In this document: piece by piece, positions 46,395-58,533 of the stretch | Layout: each line of letters begins with the position of its first letter | How positions within the stretch are numbered: position 1 is the stretch's first letter | NCBI RefSeq assembly: GCF_026212465.1 | Contig: NC_080062.1 | Span: 6,874,297 to 6,938,296 of the forward strand | Length of the DNA: 64,000 bases | DNA from: Amaranthus tricolor | Taxonomy: Eukaryota; Streptophyta; Magnoliopsida; Caryophyllales; Amaranthaceae | Reading direction: 5' to 3' | Notes under the pieces: model-generated | Databases searched by the model: none | The model's input: only the letters and a program-made list of their open reading frames with translations | Told to the model about the DNA's origin: nothing | Made by a program: the position numbers and the translations under genes

Positions 46395-48862
46395 AATTGT
46401 CATATAAAGCATATGGATAAAAAGTTATTAAACCCAAGTATCGTAGACATCAAACCTAGGTATGATGTTATAACAATGGAAAGGTCGGACATTCACATTG
46501 CAGCTATCTAATGCTTAAGGCAAACACTCGGCAACCACCTCCCCTCCCCCAAAAGAAAAGGTTTTAGAAAGCAATAGCACCAGTGGTCAATGGAGTCTTC
46601 ATGCAAGCTCAACTTGACGAGAAAAACCCGCGTAGGGAATCAACGCACACAATGTAAGAACGTTTGCAAGACGTTGAAGAGACCTGCCAACAGCTATGAG
46701 ATGCATTAGGGAAAGTAGTGATGCCGGCCTTGGAGTAGGTGCGAGTGGGTCGGGTGCTCGTCATGGTTGGGACGGTGATACAGGAGGAGGATTCTTAGTG
46801 GGTTAGGTGGATCCCGCGAATAAAACCTATCGAGCTTATTATCATCTTCAGCACACCACTAAAACTCGATCAGATTCCTAGAGTGACATGGTCTAATCTT
46901 TGAGACGGAAAAATAGGAGTCACTACAAATCTACGGTAACTCACTTGTAGAAGGAAAAGCCAATTAAGACTAAAATAAAAGTTCTTTTAACCATAAGTGC
47001 CTATACATACACGAGACCAAATCTCTTTGGGGCACTCTGCATTTCCAAGCTGTCTTTTGCAATACCCTCTGTTTGGTCCCCATTTCACTTTATAATTTTG
47101 AGTTCTAAGAACAACTCTATGCCTCGAATATGAAAAATTCATCGAGCCCATTCACAGCAGACTAAATAAGTGCATGCTGTACAGAGTAATAATCAATATA
47201 AAACTGGGACTGAGGGAAAGGAAAAATCTTTGAACAAGTCGGAGAGAATGTTTGGAAAACGATTTTGAGCAATAAATGACCGGATTATGACACACAGATA
47301 TATAGGAAATAGAGGGACAACCTAAACAAGATTATGATATTCAGGATTCAAGCTCAGCTCTGAGGGAAAGATGTGAACAAACAGACGGCCGATTAAGCAA
47401 GCGCCTACGGTCGAAGACGTTTAGAGAACACCACAAATAGAAAAGACGGATCCAATGAACGGAAATTAGAGGCTTAACGTCACCAATAGATCAAATAAAC
47501 GAAGACAAACTTTTGAGAAGGAATAATCCAATGTTCATAATGTATTTTACTTCATTCACAATACCAAAAACTCCTCATCCTTCAATTAGCATTTAAAATC
47601 CAACTACATACCATAGTGTGCCCCCGTTGACTCGAAAAAGCTCTGAAATGTTTTGAGTTAATGGAGCAATCTCGAGTAGGCATCATAAACTCTTAAAATG
47701 ATTTACCTCTCTTTTATTGAAACTATTTAAACATAAGTGTATTTGTGCACCACATATAATGAAAACATCACAAAACAAAATTACTAGGTTGTTTTTACCG
47801 GTTAATTCGCTTTTTAAATTTGCGATTTGCTCAAAATAACCCTAAAATAGCCCAAAACCAACCGTAATTCGTCTTTTGATTCGCCATTTGCAAGGAGGAT
47901 ATTGAATCGTGTAACAATAGACTTGCCCTACTACCTACACAAATACTTTGTAACTAATGCCTAAACTCTAACCCACTTCTCAAAATCTAAACAAATGAAG
48001 GGGGAATTTGAATGTTGAAACACTAAAAATGATGAGAAACCTTACATTAAAAAGGATCGTGCATACATTTTTTAACTTAGCCATCACCAAACACACGAGA
48101 GCGCCAAAATATGCAAGGGAAAGCCCAAGAAAAGAACAACAGGGCTTTCTCCCTACACATTTTTCAATCTCAATCATCAAACAACATCTTGAATTCATAT
48201 CTTGTGCCTCAATGGAGGCAAAGAACATAGAGAAAGTGATGAAGAGAGTGGAAAGGGAAAGAAAGAGATGGTGCACCACAAATTATGATTAAGCATCTTA
48301 AGAATTCTCAAAGCAACCCAAAAAAAAAGTCTAATGTCTCTCAAATCATGTGTCACAAGCTACCTCACAACACAAGGAACAATAGATTCCAATCCAATGA
48401 GCAAGCAAACTTCAGTTATACTATTCTAGCATCTAAAAAACACAAGGTCATGGGAACAACATAAAACCATCTTAATTGGGAAACTAATATATGTGATACA
48501 CAGCTGTAGAATCTTGTATAGTACCACATTTAAAAACCATTTAAGCTTATGGGTCTTGGTATTTATACTTATAAGTAACCTAAATCCTAGATAGACCTTA
48601 AAGAGAACACAACAAAATCAGTTGTCTAAAGAACAAAAGGAAAATTAGCATATTCAACAAGATAATTAAAAACAGGAAGGAAATTGGGAATAATCAAAAA
48701 CCCAGAATAACTTAAACAAAATTAGAGTATTTCAATCAAAAGGGAATAAATTTGGATAAAAAAGTAAAAAAGATTCAAGCTTTGAATAATATTATCAAAA
48801 AATAAATTGAAAAAATGGGAAAAACAAAAATTAAAAAGGAAGGAAGAAGGCAGAATGACTCA
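46395..48862 (-). other. Probable 5' UTR intron of the DUF4050 gene
   Basis: The ATG exon is preceded by a good acceptor (CAATTGCAG, about 46395). A donor-like GGG|GTGAGTC occurs near 48862, and the DNA beyond it (to about 49100) looks like a plant leader. If so, this 2.5-kb stretch is intronic. A 99-codon minus frame (47980-48279) begins with a signal-peptide-like stretch followed by Cys pairs. I do not recognise it and consider it more likely chance. Confidence 0.3.
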
Positions 48863-49732
48863 CCCCATGCATGCAAAGATGTTAAAAATCCAAGCAGGAA
48901 ATGATGATGATGATGACGACTCCCAAGGTTGCAATTACAGGAAGAACAACCAATAAATAAGGAAAACAATTAAACCCAAAAACTGAATAGCTCTATTAAA
49001 GAGATCATCATATCATACACTCATACTTCATATAAACCAAAACCCAAAAAAAGGAAAATTTAGTGAACAGTGATGTCTATTGTCTACTGGTTGGTGATAT
49101 CAACAACCCAAATAAATAAAGATTCAATTTTTTTAAAGGAAAAAATTTATACAGAGATGGAGAAGATATTTTGAAATTGTGAGCTAAAAAAATAAAACAA
49201 TTTTAGCAATAAGTTCGATTTTTTTTGACATGAGCAATAAGTTTGATTTGGTATGTTTCCTCAACCCACAAATTGTGTCCTTTAATTGGTTTATTTATTA
49301 TGCCCTTTTTGTGTGGTAATTTCAATGACCAACAAATAAGAGAGGAGGAGGAATAAAGTTTCAAATAAAAAGAAATTTCATTGTGAAAAGTAGGAAAATG
49401 AATAGATTTATTTTGTTACACTTTTTTTAATTAGGGGTTAAGCCGAGAATATCTACAAATAAGGAACATGGAGAATAAGTTATGTGAAATGTAATTTCTC
49501 AGTTAAATTTTTAAATTTTTATCGCAATTGTTTGTTTGACACTAATTAATTTTCTATACCATATGAATTTTAGCCAATGGATGAGTTTAATAATAATTCT
49601 AAATTATACTCTCATACTCATACATATTGAGATTGATATATTATTAAAGAATTCAATATGAAGAGCTTTTGAGCAAATATGTCCGATCTCAATGGGACCA
49701 AAAAGCATAACTTTTAGTATTTTATTAGCTAT
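48863..49732 (-). other. Probable leader and promoter region of the DUF4050 gene
   Basis: Minus-strand sequence near 48863-49100 may hold the first non-coding exon. Beyond it is AT-rich DNA without a gene. Confidence 0.3.
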
Positions 49733-50411
49733 GTTATGAATGGTGTGACTTGAGTGCACATTTGGTGTGTGCATTCATGTAGTGACTCTTGGGATGAAAT
49801 CCCATAAGTTTGTCATGAATGGGTGTATTAAGTTGAGTCTTGATGATTGTGATTTATGATGATGATTAAAAGTATGGATTGATGAGGTAATGAAGTATGA
49901 GTTATTCATGGGAGTTATGGGACTTAATGAAGAAGTGCAAAGGTTTAACTCTTGATGCTCCTAGGATGCTGTTTTTGACTCTTCATATACTTGGGGATGT
50001 TTCATTATCATTTATTCATAGTTTTAATGTACTTAATGTTACTTAGTGAGATCTCTCCTATAAATAGAGAGCTCTCATTCACATTGTAATCATCCACAAA
50101 AATACACCCCAAGCCAAACACTAGCCTATATCTCTTCTCTATTGTAATTCTCCATATTTGAGAGTTCTTTAAACTCCTTTTGATAATATAAGAGATACTA
50201 TACACCGGAGGACGTAGCCTTAGTTGGGTGAACCTCGTTAAATTTTTGTGTCGTTTTATTGCTTTATTTTCTCCTACAAACATTGATATCGTTGATAGCG
50301 TAACTTGTTTGTCACTAAAACTTCATACACTCGATCTTGGTAATATTGGAGTTTGAAACACATCGTTCGAACTCTAATACATCGTCGTTTTTCATTTAGT
50401 ATTTTATTAGC
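49714..50411. repeat. 17-bp direct repeats flanking LTR-like copy 2
   Basis: TTTAGTATTTTATTAGC occurs at 49714-49730 and again at 50395-50411 without mismatch. It is separated from the element by TA on the left and by nothing on the right. Confidence 0.9.
49733..50394 (+). mobile_element. LTR-like repeat, hairpin-block family, copy 2
   Basis: It starts TGTTATGAATGGTGTGACTT and ends CGTCGTTTTTCA, with TATAAATAGAGAG near 50059. The downstream 250 bases match 1700-1950 closely, and the upstream half matches the reverse of 62771-63168. The GCTCGAACGAG block is absent: shared flanks at 49908-49937 and 49958-49985 are separated by only 20 bases. An exact 17-bp repeat lies outside it at 49714-49730 and 50395-50411. 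Confidence 0.65.
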
Positions 50412-51111
50412 CAAACAGAATCGTAAATATAATTTTTCTAAGAAGTTAAACTTAAAGTGATACTTTAAATTCAATGTCTTTTTATTATTTTTACTTATAT
50501 TATTTAAATTTAACTTGTAATTAATAAGGGAAGATAGGAAAGAAGTTGGACATTTAAAAGGGCAGATGAGGAATTACAATAGAAGCCATATTGTCAATTT
50601 GTTGATATCAAGTACGAAAATAAATAAATTTTTAAGTAAATTTTTTGGATAATCAATTATGCCAAAACCGTAATCTAAAATTTGATCAGCTACATAAACT
50701 ATTACTCCTATATCATTTTTAACGGTAATCAACATGAATTCTTCTTCACCAATCCAGATTTAATTCAGATAACTACGCTCTCATCCAATCAAGAATCGCG
50801 ACCTTTGAGGAGAGGCAAAATCAGATAAATAATCAATTAAGAGCCGATCTTGAGCAAGGATGGAATCAAATTGCAACAAATAACTAGGTGAGGACAATAC
50901 AAGCAATCGAACAAAAAAAAAGTTTCTCGCATTCATACAAGCTCATTATGCGTAGTCATGAACTGGGCAGACTCAAAGCGACTATCATTCGCTCATTAGC
51001 ATTCCATGATACTTGTATTCATACAACATTCTAAACATTCAAACATGTCTACACTTAAATTTGTTCTTCTGGCTTGTAAATCGAATTCGAAAACAACCAT
51101 TTCGAAAAATT
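50412..51111 (-). other. 3' flank of the phospholipase D gene
   Basis: This probably includes the 3' UTR next to 51112. No other gene was recognised. Confidence 0.4.
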
Positions 51112-54100
51112 TCAAGTAGTCAATATTGGAGGAAGAACATCAGATTTGCTCCCAAGAACAGAAGCTTTAGTATCAGGGAAAAACTTGTGGGCATCCGAAA
51201 GTATGGTAATGTTTCCTTCATTAGTAACTTCAACAGGATAACGAAGGATATGACCAGGCAAGTCTTGATCAAAAGCTTCACTCGAATAAATTTTCCAATT
51301 ATCCTCAGCAATCATGCTAACTTTTTGCATACATTCGAGTGTTTCGGGGTACAGAAATGATGAATCAAGCAGATGAAAATGTTCGTACCACAATGCCATA
51401 CGAAAACCGAATATCTGCCCTTTTGCTGGCCAGTTTGCTGCTAAATGATGCGGCTGGTAGGCTCCCATCGCTATTTCTGTGTCTCTTCCCCCGTCCATTG
51501 ATCTCTGGTTTATGTTCGCGGAGCCAATGATTATGTACTCATCATCAACTAAATGGCACAGACATAAACTCAAGATCAGTACAGATAAAATACAAGTATG
51601 ATAGACGCACAGAGTGACAAACTAAGATGTTGGGGACTTGGTGTTTGTGAGACTATATTGCATTGATTTATTGAGATTAGAGTCAGGAATGTTTTTGTTT
51701 GGTTTTAAATGTAAGAGTATATAAAATATGGGGCCTAAACTATCAGTTTAAGCTTTTGGTTGAGTTGGTTCCTTGCATGGTATCAGAAGCCAGCATGGTC
51801 GGAGGTCACTGGTTCGAATCTCAACCACCCCTCATTTTAAGTGGAATATTAAGCGTCAAGTATGAGGAAGGTCTGTACTACATCCACACTTCTAGCCTAA
51901 AAGAATCCAACATCAAAATATAAAAGATGGACACAGATGGAATTTAGGCTTGGACGTACCTAGACACATACATAAACACAATATCAGGAAAAGATACAAG
52001 TATGATAGAGGCATAGAGTGACAAACTAAGATGTCAGCTGTAAGGTAGAGGGGCGAATAGGTGTTGGTTGTCTAAGTAGTTGTAGCTATATAATTGTAGT
52101 TATATATTCTAATTAGTTGTGTAAGTTAATATTGTTCGGTGAAAATAGTTGTAGAAATATGATTTGTTGAGAATAATGAAGAAAAATTCTTAAACCACTA
52201 CTTTTGATTTGGCATGCTACAATAAGTTGTAACATCTTGAAACTAGCTACATGCACCACTATATCCTACCTGCTATTATGTGACATTTTGTAAATAGCGT
52301 TTTGGGCTTTATAAAACCACTAACATCTACTTAAACTGCTAAGCTCAACACACCCGATGTTGCATTGTTTTATTTAGATTGTTGCCTGAGGATTTTTTGT
52401 AGTTTAAAAACACAAAAGAAGATAGACATCTTAACAAAGATGGCAGAACTTAGAGGAATGACAAAGTCCAAATAATGAAACTAAAAATAGATAACTCAAC
52501 CAAAGTAATAAGATGGCAAAAAATCAGTTTAGCATAGATAAAAGAGGATGGAACAATAAGCACAATATACCTATCATCATTTTGGCATGAACATAAATCA
52601 TGAAGCGTCGATTTTGTTGAGCTCTGGCATAGTTAGAATCCGGTGCTGGCTTCTCTATAGGTTCATACTCCCCGACTTTCAAAACCTCTCGATTGCCAAG
52701 ACAGAAGAACGATAAATAATCTCGTGGGTGTGCATCAATCTTCATTCTTTGTATAGCGGCAGCAATATCAGTGTACATCATCTCCATTGTTCTCCTCTGC
52801 CAATACAGAATTGCCTGAACAGGAGCACTTTCAGGTTCTCCTTCAGGCCACATAGGAATCACAACATACACGGAAAACCTTTCGCCAGCTTCAATCTTGC
52901 TGATAATCTTTAAGGACAATTCTTTCGGTATGATATGCAATGCATCGATATCTTCATCGGGTTTCCAAGCATAAGAACTTCCAAGGAAGTACTGATTTTC
53001 AATGTATATAAAGTTCTTCGCTCGTCTTATGGCATTTATGTATCCGTCCTGTATGCTGCGATCTATGATGCTATCCTTATCACAAACGAGGCCAAGTCGA
53101 TCCGCCTTTTCAGGATCTGAAGGGAAACCTACCCCTTGTTCTCCGTCAATTACCACTGATCCTCCATCAATGGACCTGAATATTTGAACATTCCAAGTTT
53201 CTTGGTCTTCTACCTTAACTTCCGATGGTTTACCTAGTCTTTCAGCAAGCTCATTTCGCGTATATAGGAATCGTTTTCCCACTTGTTTAGTCCATCTCTG
53301 CTCAAAGTTATACAGCACGTCCCATGCGACAGGGCCTTCTAGTCGGCAATGAATATCATGCCATGGCTCTCTTGGACCGCCTTTTTGTAACGAAGATCCT
53401 GGGAAGTTAGGCTGATGAAAGTCGTCCTTGTGAACTGTGTTCAGTGTCCCGAAAAGAGAATGGTCTTGGGTGTCATATCGTCCACCACAAAGATCAATAC
53501 CTCCAAGAAAACTCACAATTCTCCGCCCTTGTGACTCGGGGCTCTCATAATCAACCACAACAGTCTTCTGATGGTGTGTTAACACAGTATCAACCTTTAC
53601 ACCCTGAACTACACTTCTTTGATCAGATTTCCGAGGACACTTGAAGCAACGTACGTTTGTGTTTTGAAAGTACGCGAAGGTGTCCTCATCGCGGGTTCCC
53701 ATTAACCCTTGTTTTTTGTATGGATTCGAAGTAATATCATCCCAAACAAGTACAAGAACTCTCATGTTTGGCTCATCGGCTTTCTTTTTCAGAAGTTCTC
53801 CTAGCGTAGGGCTAGCAAGAACCTTATTAGAGTTCCGTATTAAGGAAATGTTGGTGTCAATCGACCATCCAGCTATGTAAATAAGGTATTTTGCATTAAC
53901 AATAGCATCAAATATATCTTCCCAACATCGTTGTGCATCATAAGTCTTGCCTCCAGGAAGCCTAAAATCGAGGGTGAACTTGTCGGACACTTGTGCATCT
54001 TGGTAAAACGAGACTTTACAACCCTGTCTCTGTCTAAAGAAAGTGTGAGGGACTCCTCCATAAGTTGTAGCTAGGATGCCCCGAGACCAGTTTGGATCAA

Positions 54101-55610
54101 GAGATACATCTCGATATTGTACATTAACATAAATTTGGGATCGTATGGGCTTACCACTCTCATCGATTATTTCAAGGCATCTTATCACTGGACGACCCTT
54201 ATAGACTTCCTCGACAGACAAATAAGCTCTTCCGATCAAGGTAGCACTAAGAGGATTTTCATCTTTGACAGTAAAGATGATGTTTGATACTTCATGAGCA
54301 CAATAGATGTGAAAGGACTGAGACCATGAAGGATTCGAAGGAGTATGAATTATTTTTGTGCGTGCAACTCTTGCCTTGTCGAGATCAACTGTGGCATATA
54401 GTCTATAGTCCATCAGTTGAGGCTTGCAGAAGCAATATGCTTTGATTCTGTACAATAATGTTTGCCATACCCTTTTCGGATCATCCATACCCTACTTGTT
54501 TCCAGCAGAAAAGAAGCATGTCACAATTAAGAATAGTCTCTAGCTATGTCCATGAATTGATCTTACTCAAAGTGAAAGAAAACGAAGATGGACTATATGT
54601 TGGAAATACTTCACATGTAAGGAAGATTTTACATCACTAAAATAGTAGGTTGTGGACTTGTATATAATATTTGGTGGGTAATCCTCCTAATACCATATGA
54701 TTTTGGTTTTTGAAAAGAGTTAACTTCATTAAACTTGTATACAAGTTAACCCTCATTACCTGTTCATTTGCGTGTCCACACGAGTGGGCTCTTAGGTTGA
54801 TTATGTAACTAATTGTCACAGTCTAACACTATGAATGATTCTAAAGCCTTGAATCTGCAGTTTAATTTCAAGCAAAAGAGCAAACTAACTCAAAACCCAT
54901 GAAAGAAATTACGTTTTGTTTTGCTCACACTATTATAGAACTTCTATCCTTTTTTGATACAATCAAAAATGTATAATTCATTGGTATTAGATTACAAAGG
55001 ACTAGTAAAATGTCTTGTTAAATAATATGAACTTCTTATTTATGTGAAAGGGTCTGATATATGCAACCTTATTCATTAATAAGAAAACCGACAAAGTGTT
55101 GTTTTTTATTGACCTGGATAACAAACGTTATATGCAACTTCACGTAAATAAGTACACGTGATTTAATGAGGGGTGCACATAAATAAGATTTAAAGATGTA
55201 CATAATTTATTGAAATCCAAATCTATATATAAGCTCTACTCTTTATGATTCACTATTTCTATCAAATTGGGATATAGTTAAAACTGCCAATAATAAATAA
55301 GCAAATTAGAGGTGTTCAAAACAAACTATTCGACACTTATTTGACCTTCTAATCAGACTCGATTTAACCCAACTTTCGACTTCAAAAATGAATTTATAAT
55401 TACGCAGAGTTAATTTTAAATCGACTCAAAACACTTGACTCGAAAGTGACTCGATAACCCAAATAAACACGTGCAGGCCAATAATCTAAAAATAAGGTCA
55501 AGGATAGCTGATCATGCACTGACCTGTCTAAAGGGAAATCCACAACCCAAATGCAGCTTATCAATCCCATCTATTTTTGCAGTAAGCACCCCATGAAGCA
55601 ATCTGGTCAT
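51112..55610 (-). CDS. PLDA: Phospholipase D, alpha class
   Basis: Three exons join on the minus strand: 55524-55610, 52571-54491 and 51112-51548 (GT-AG, consistent phase). They give 814 aa, close to the usual 810 for plant PLD-alpha. Starting at the ATG in exon 2 would remove the first C2 strand ([17 protein letters not shown]), so exon 1 is included. A C2 domain (about 1-150) is followed by two catalytic HKD motifs: H336-x-K338-x4-D343 ([10 protein letters not shown]) and H664-x-K666-x4-D671 ([11 protein letters not shown]), the second split by intron 2. [12 protein letters not shown] and the terminal PPILTT are typical of PLD-alpha. The enzyme hydrolyses phosphatidylcholine to phosphatidic acid and choline at membranes with Ca2+ and acts in stress and lipid signalling; this is by family. 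Intron 2 contains a TRIM remnant. No inactivating change seen. Confidence 0.95.
51710..51905 (+). mobile_element. TRIM fragment in a PLD intron
   Basis: The LTR (51710-51777) starts TGTAAGAGTATATAAAATAT and is followed by the PBS TGGTATCAGAAGCC. The interior GGTTCGAATCTCAACC... matches the 9090-9367 element inverted. The purine tract and second LTR are missing; similarity fades after CACTTCTAGCCTAAA. It lies antisense in intron 2 of the phospholipase D gene. Confidence 0.75.
55312..55500. mobile_element. Fragment related to CCGA-type hAT-like elements
   Basis: TAGAGGTGTTCAAAACAAAC matches the end of the 20067 element, followed by ACTCGA-like motifs (GACTCGATTTAACCC, TGACTCGAAAGTGACTCGAT). 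No second end. It lies in intron 1 of the PLD gene. Confidence 0.4.
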
Positions 55611-56677
55611 ATCTCAAATACTAACCAATCCCTGAAAATTCAAGAAAACAATACAAATTAGACCATTATAAGAAAAACCCAGAAAATATTTGTGAAACAG
55701 ATTGAAAAAAACAAGAATTAGAAACCTTTTCTCAAACTAAAACCTAATTGCAGTTGCAGAAAAGATGGAATTTCTAAAGAACTACAAAGTGCCCAGAAAT
55801 TTTGGTACATGGAAACTGTATAAATCAATAGAAATAGGTAGTAGAAGAAAACCAAAATGTCCATGAATAAGCTACGTTGGTGCAAAGTAATGGATATCTT
55901 AGGATGATTCTTCATTCTTCCTTCATCTAATTAAGAAGATTCTATTATCAGGGAATAAAATAGAATTGTTCCGCAACTCTTTTTAGAAGATTCTTTCCTT
56001 GTTATTGGGTCAGAATTACGAAAGACCTAGAATGGATAGAATGGTTGCCTTAGCCTAGGTTTTAAGTTCATCACAAAAAAGCCATATTTTTGCAATTTGA
56101 AGGTTTTTGGTAAATAATTTTTAAAATTTTTTGATTTTTTTTGTCTTTTTAATTGGTTAAATAATTATAAAATTTAATGGTAAATGATTTTTATATCTGA
56201 TGAAAAATTTAGTATAATCTAAACTCAAAATGCTATCTCGAGTAGATTTTTTTATTGGTTTTGGTTTATTATTTATTTGATCTCTAATAAAAGCCAACAG
56301 TTAAAAAATTATTTTTACCGAACATTTCTAAAGTTGAGTTAAACAAGTAGTTAGCTTAATGCAGTTGGCTTATCAATCGATTTTCTAACCGATTAAACTA
56401 ACCAACAGTTTGAACCACCAACTAGGTTCTATGACATACAACAATTGCCAAATAAGCCTTTAGGTAAATTTCCTGCTGGGTTATTTTGGGTCATTTGGTC
56501 AATTGTATCTAGAAGGTTTATGGGGTCATTTGGTCAATTATGATTTGGTTTGGGACAAGGTTTGTTTGGGTAAAGTCAGTTTAAAGCTAGTTTATTTTGG
56601 GGTTTGATAACGATTAATTTAAGTTGATCATAATTGGTTCAAGTTAATATTGGTTAATTATTGTAAAAGGTAAATAT
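55611..56677 (-). other. PLD leader, 5' UTR intron and promoter region
   Basis: On the minus strand GTTTGAGAAAAG|GTTTCTAATT (about 55728) to GAATTTTCAG|GGATTGG (about 55634) would be a 90-bp leader intron. The rest upstream is AT-rich with no gene. Confidence 0.4.
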
Positions 56678-57403
56678 TGTTGAACAATTAGAGTATAAGA
56701 TAGGATATATTTCATGTACTATGCTTAGTGGGATATATAAGTGTTAATGCTTAAAATTTAAAGTGCTTTAAACATACGAAGCAAAGTATGTAACAAACAA
56801 AACAAGAAGTTGCAGTAAACAAGCTTGCACGTTTGAGCACTTTTGAGACAGAAAGTTATTGGAATATTTTTTGGCATTTGCTCGTTCGAGCACCTTATTT
56901 CCTCGTTTGAGCACCAGTAAATGGAAGTGTATGTTCGATAATGTTTGTCTGTTATGATAGTCAATATGGTTTCATTAGGTTATATTCATTGATCCATTCA
57001 TTAAAACCTGATTAAACTTTCAATTTGATGAGTGAAATGTTGGGATAAATACATTCAATGTCTGTTATAAATAGAGAGAGTTGCATGTAAGGGAAGTTTG
57101 TTGAAAATTATTTTCGATTTCTCTTCTTCTCTTAAGGAATACGTATATTCTTGTTTTCTCTTCTTTGCATGAATTTCAAAGAGAATTATTAACTCTTTGT
57201 TTATTTTCTGATTTCATAATCTACATAAGCACATAATCATTTCATTCTACTCACCGTACTAAGTGTCAAGCTAGTGTAGTTGTTTATATTTTATTGTGAA
57301 TTTCGTTAAATATTTCCTATTACTTTTGTGGGAGAAATATCACAATAGGAATTTTTCATAAGCCTATAACTTATATCAAGTTTCCAAGTGACATATACCA
57401 ACA
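56678..57403 (+). mobile_element. LTR-like repeat with TG...CA ends
   Basis: It starts TGTTGAACAATTAGAG and ends ATATACCAACA. There is a TATAAATAGAGAGAG promoter-like box near 57067 and a CTCTTCTTCTC-rich downstream part. It carries CTCGTTCGAGCACC and CTCGTTTGAGCACC at 56880-56915, resembling the near-palindromes of the other LTR-like family. Otherwise the sequence is unlike that family. No target duplication or internal region was found. Confidence 0.5.
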
Positions 57404-57956
57404 CAAACCAATCTTCAAGGCAAACTACAACATGATAATCACACACAACAAGGAGATTCATTATGATACCTTATACAAATTTGTTTATTTGTAATTTGTA
57501 TTGTATTTACATCATATCATATTACTAATAAACATGGATATGGAATGGGATTTGGTATGGGGGCTTATGTATTAGATTCAATAATTTTTTAATAGAATTA
57601 ATTAGAAAGAAATAGGTTAAGATGTCCAAATAAGACAAGTTCAAAGTTATTGAGCCCACACGAGCATTATTTTATGGATAATAATTAATAAGTAGTCTCA
57701 TGGCAACTTCTACTTCTAACTAATTTTTAAAAATTGAATTTATATGAATAAATTAGACTAAATTATAATTTATGTAATGAAAATGTAGGAGTGTGGTCGA
57801 CAAATTAAATTTAATTCTAAAAAGTTTTTAAAAAATTGGTTTTGAATTGTATCTGTATTTCCTATTTTTTTTGTTGTATGTTGGATAAATCATAAAGTCA
57901 TAATCATATCATCATAAGTGAATAGGTGATTATTAAATTCATATAATAAAATATTT
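57404..57956. other. Intergenic, no gene recognised
   Basis: AT-rich, with no supported feature. Confidence 0.5.
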
Positions 57957-58135
57957 CACAAATTCTTAAATGAGACAGTCTCATGGTGAGACTATCTCTA
58001 TTATGCTTATTCATATATAGTTTGTGTGTTAAAGTGATCACTTACAGTTATGAAGTGATTAATTAAAAAACTAAGTTAATTATATGGATCCGTCTCATGA
58101 TGAGACATTTTTATACAAGATGATTTGAAAATATT
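57957..58135. mobile_element. MITE, GAGACAGTCTCA family
   Basis: CAAATTCTTAAATGAGACAG at the left and TCTCATGATGAGACATTTT at the right are inverted. The interior TTAAAGTGATCACTTACAG is the same unit as in 44925-45200. Confidence 0.6.
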
Positions 58136-58416
58136 TAGGTTAAAGAATATATTGTTACGGAAAAATTATAATTTATAGTTTTCAACTTTACCCTATTTAG
58201 CGAAAAATAAAAATTTCACCTTTTAATTTAGCAAATAGATGTTAACCGGAGTTATTGACTAATGTTGTTGTCTGGGTTGACTAGATTAAAGTGTTGGATG
58301 ATACCACTAGAGCTATTGGATGATGTTGTTGGCTGCTTTGATCATTTTAAAGTGTTGACTGATAAGCCAACTATTTAAGCTAACTGTTATAAAGATGTTT
58401 AGTAAAATAACTAATC

Positions 58417-58533
58417 TTGTGAGAGACCGTCTCTTAAAGAAACAACCACAAAATAAGAAGTCTATATTCTAATTTTCTCTTTATATTAATTGGGCCATTT
58501 AGCCCCTCTCAGAGAGACTGTCTCTCGCAACAA
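58417..58533. mobile_element. MITE, GAGACCGTCTC family
   Basis: TTGTGAGAGACCGTCTCTTA and GAGACTGTCTCTCGCAACAA form inverted ends around TTGGGCCATTTAGCCC. It resembles the intronic copy at 11228-11360. Confidence 0.65.

Noticed and set aside
51710..51905. tRNA-derived SINE, because of GGTTCGAATC resembling a B box
   Set aside because: The family has paired terminal repeats, a primer-binding site and a polypurine tract in its complete copy at 9090-9367, so it is a TRIM.
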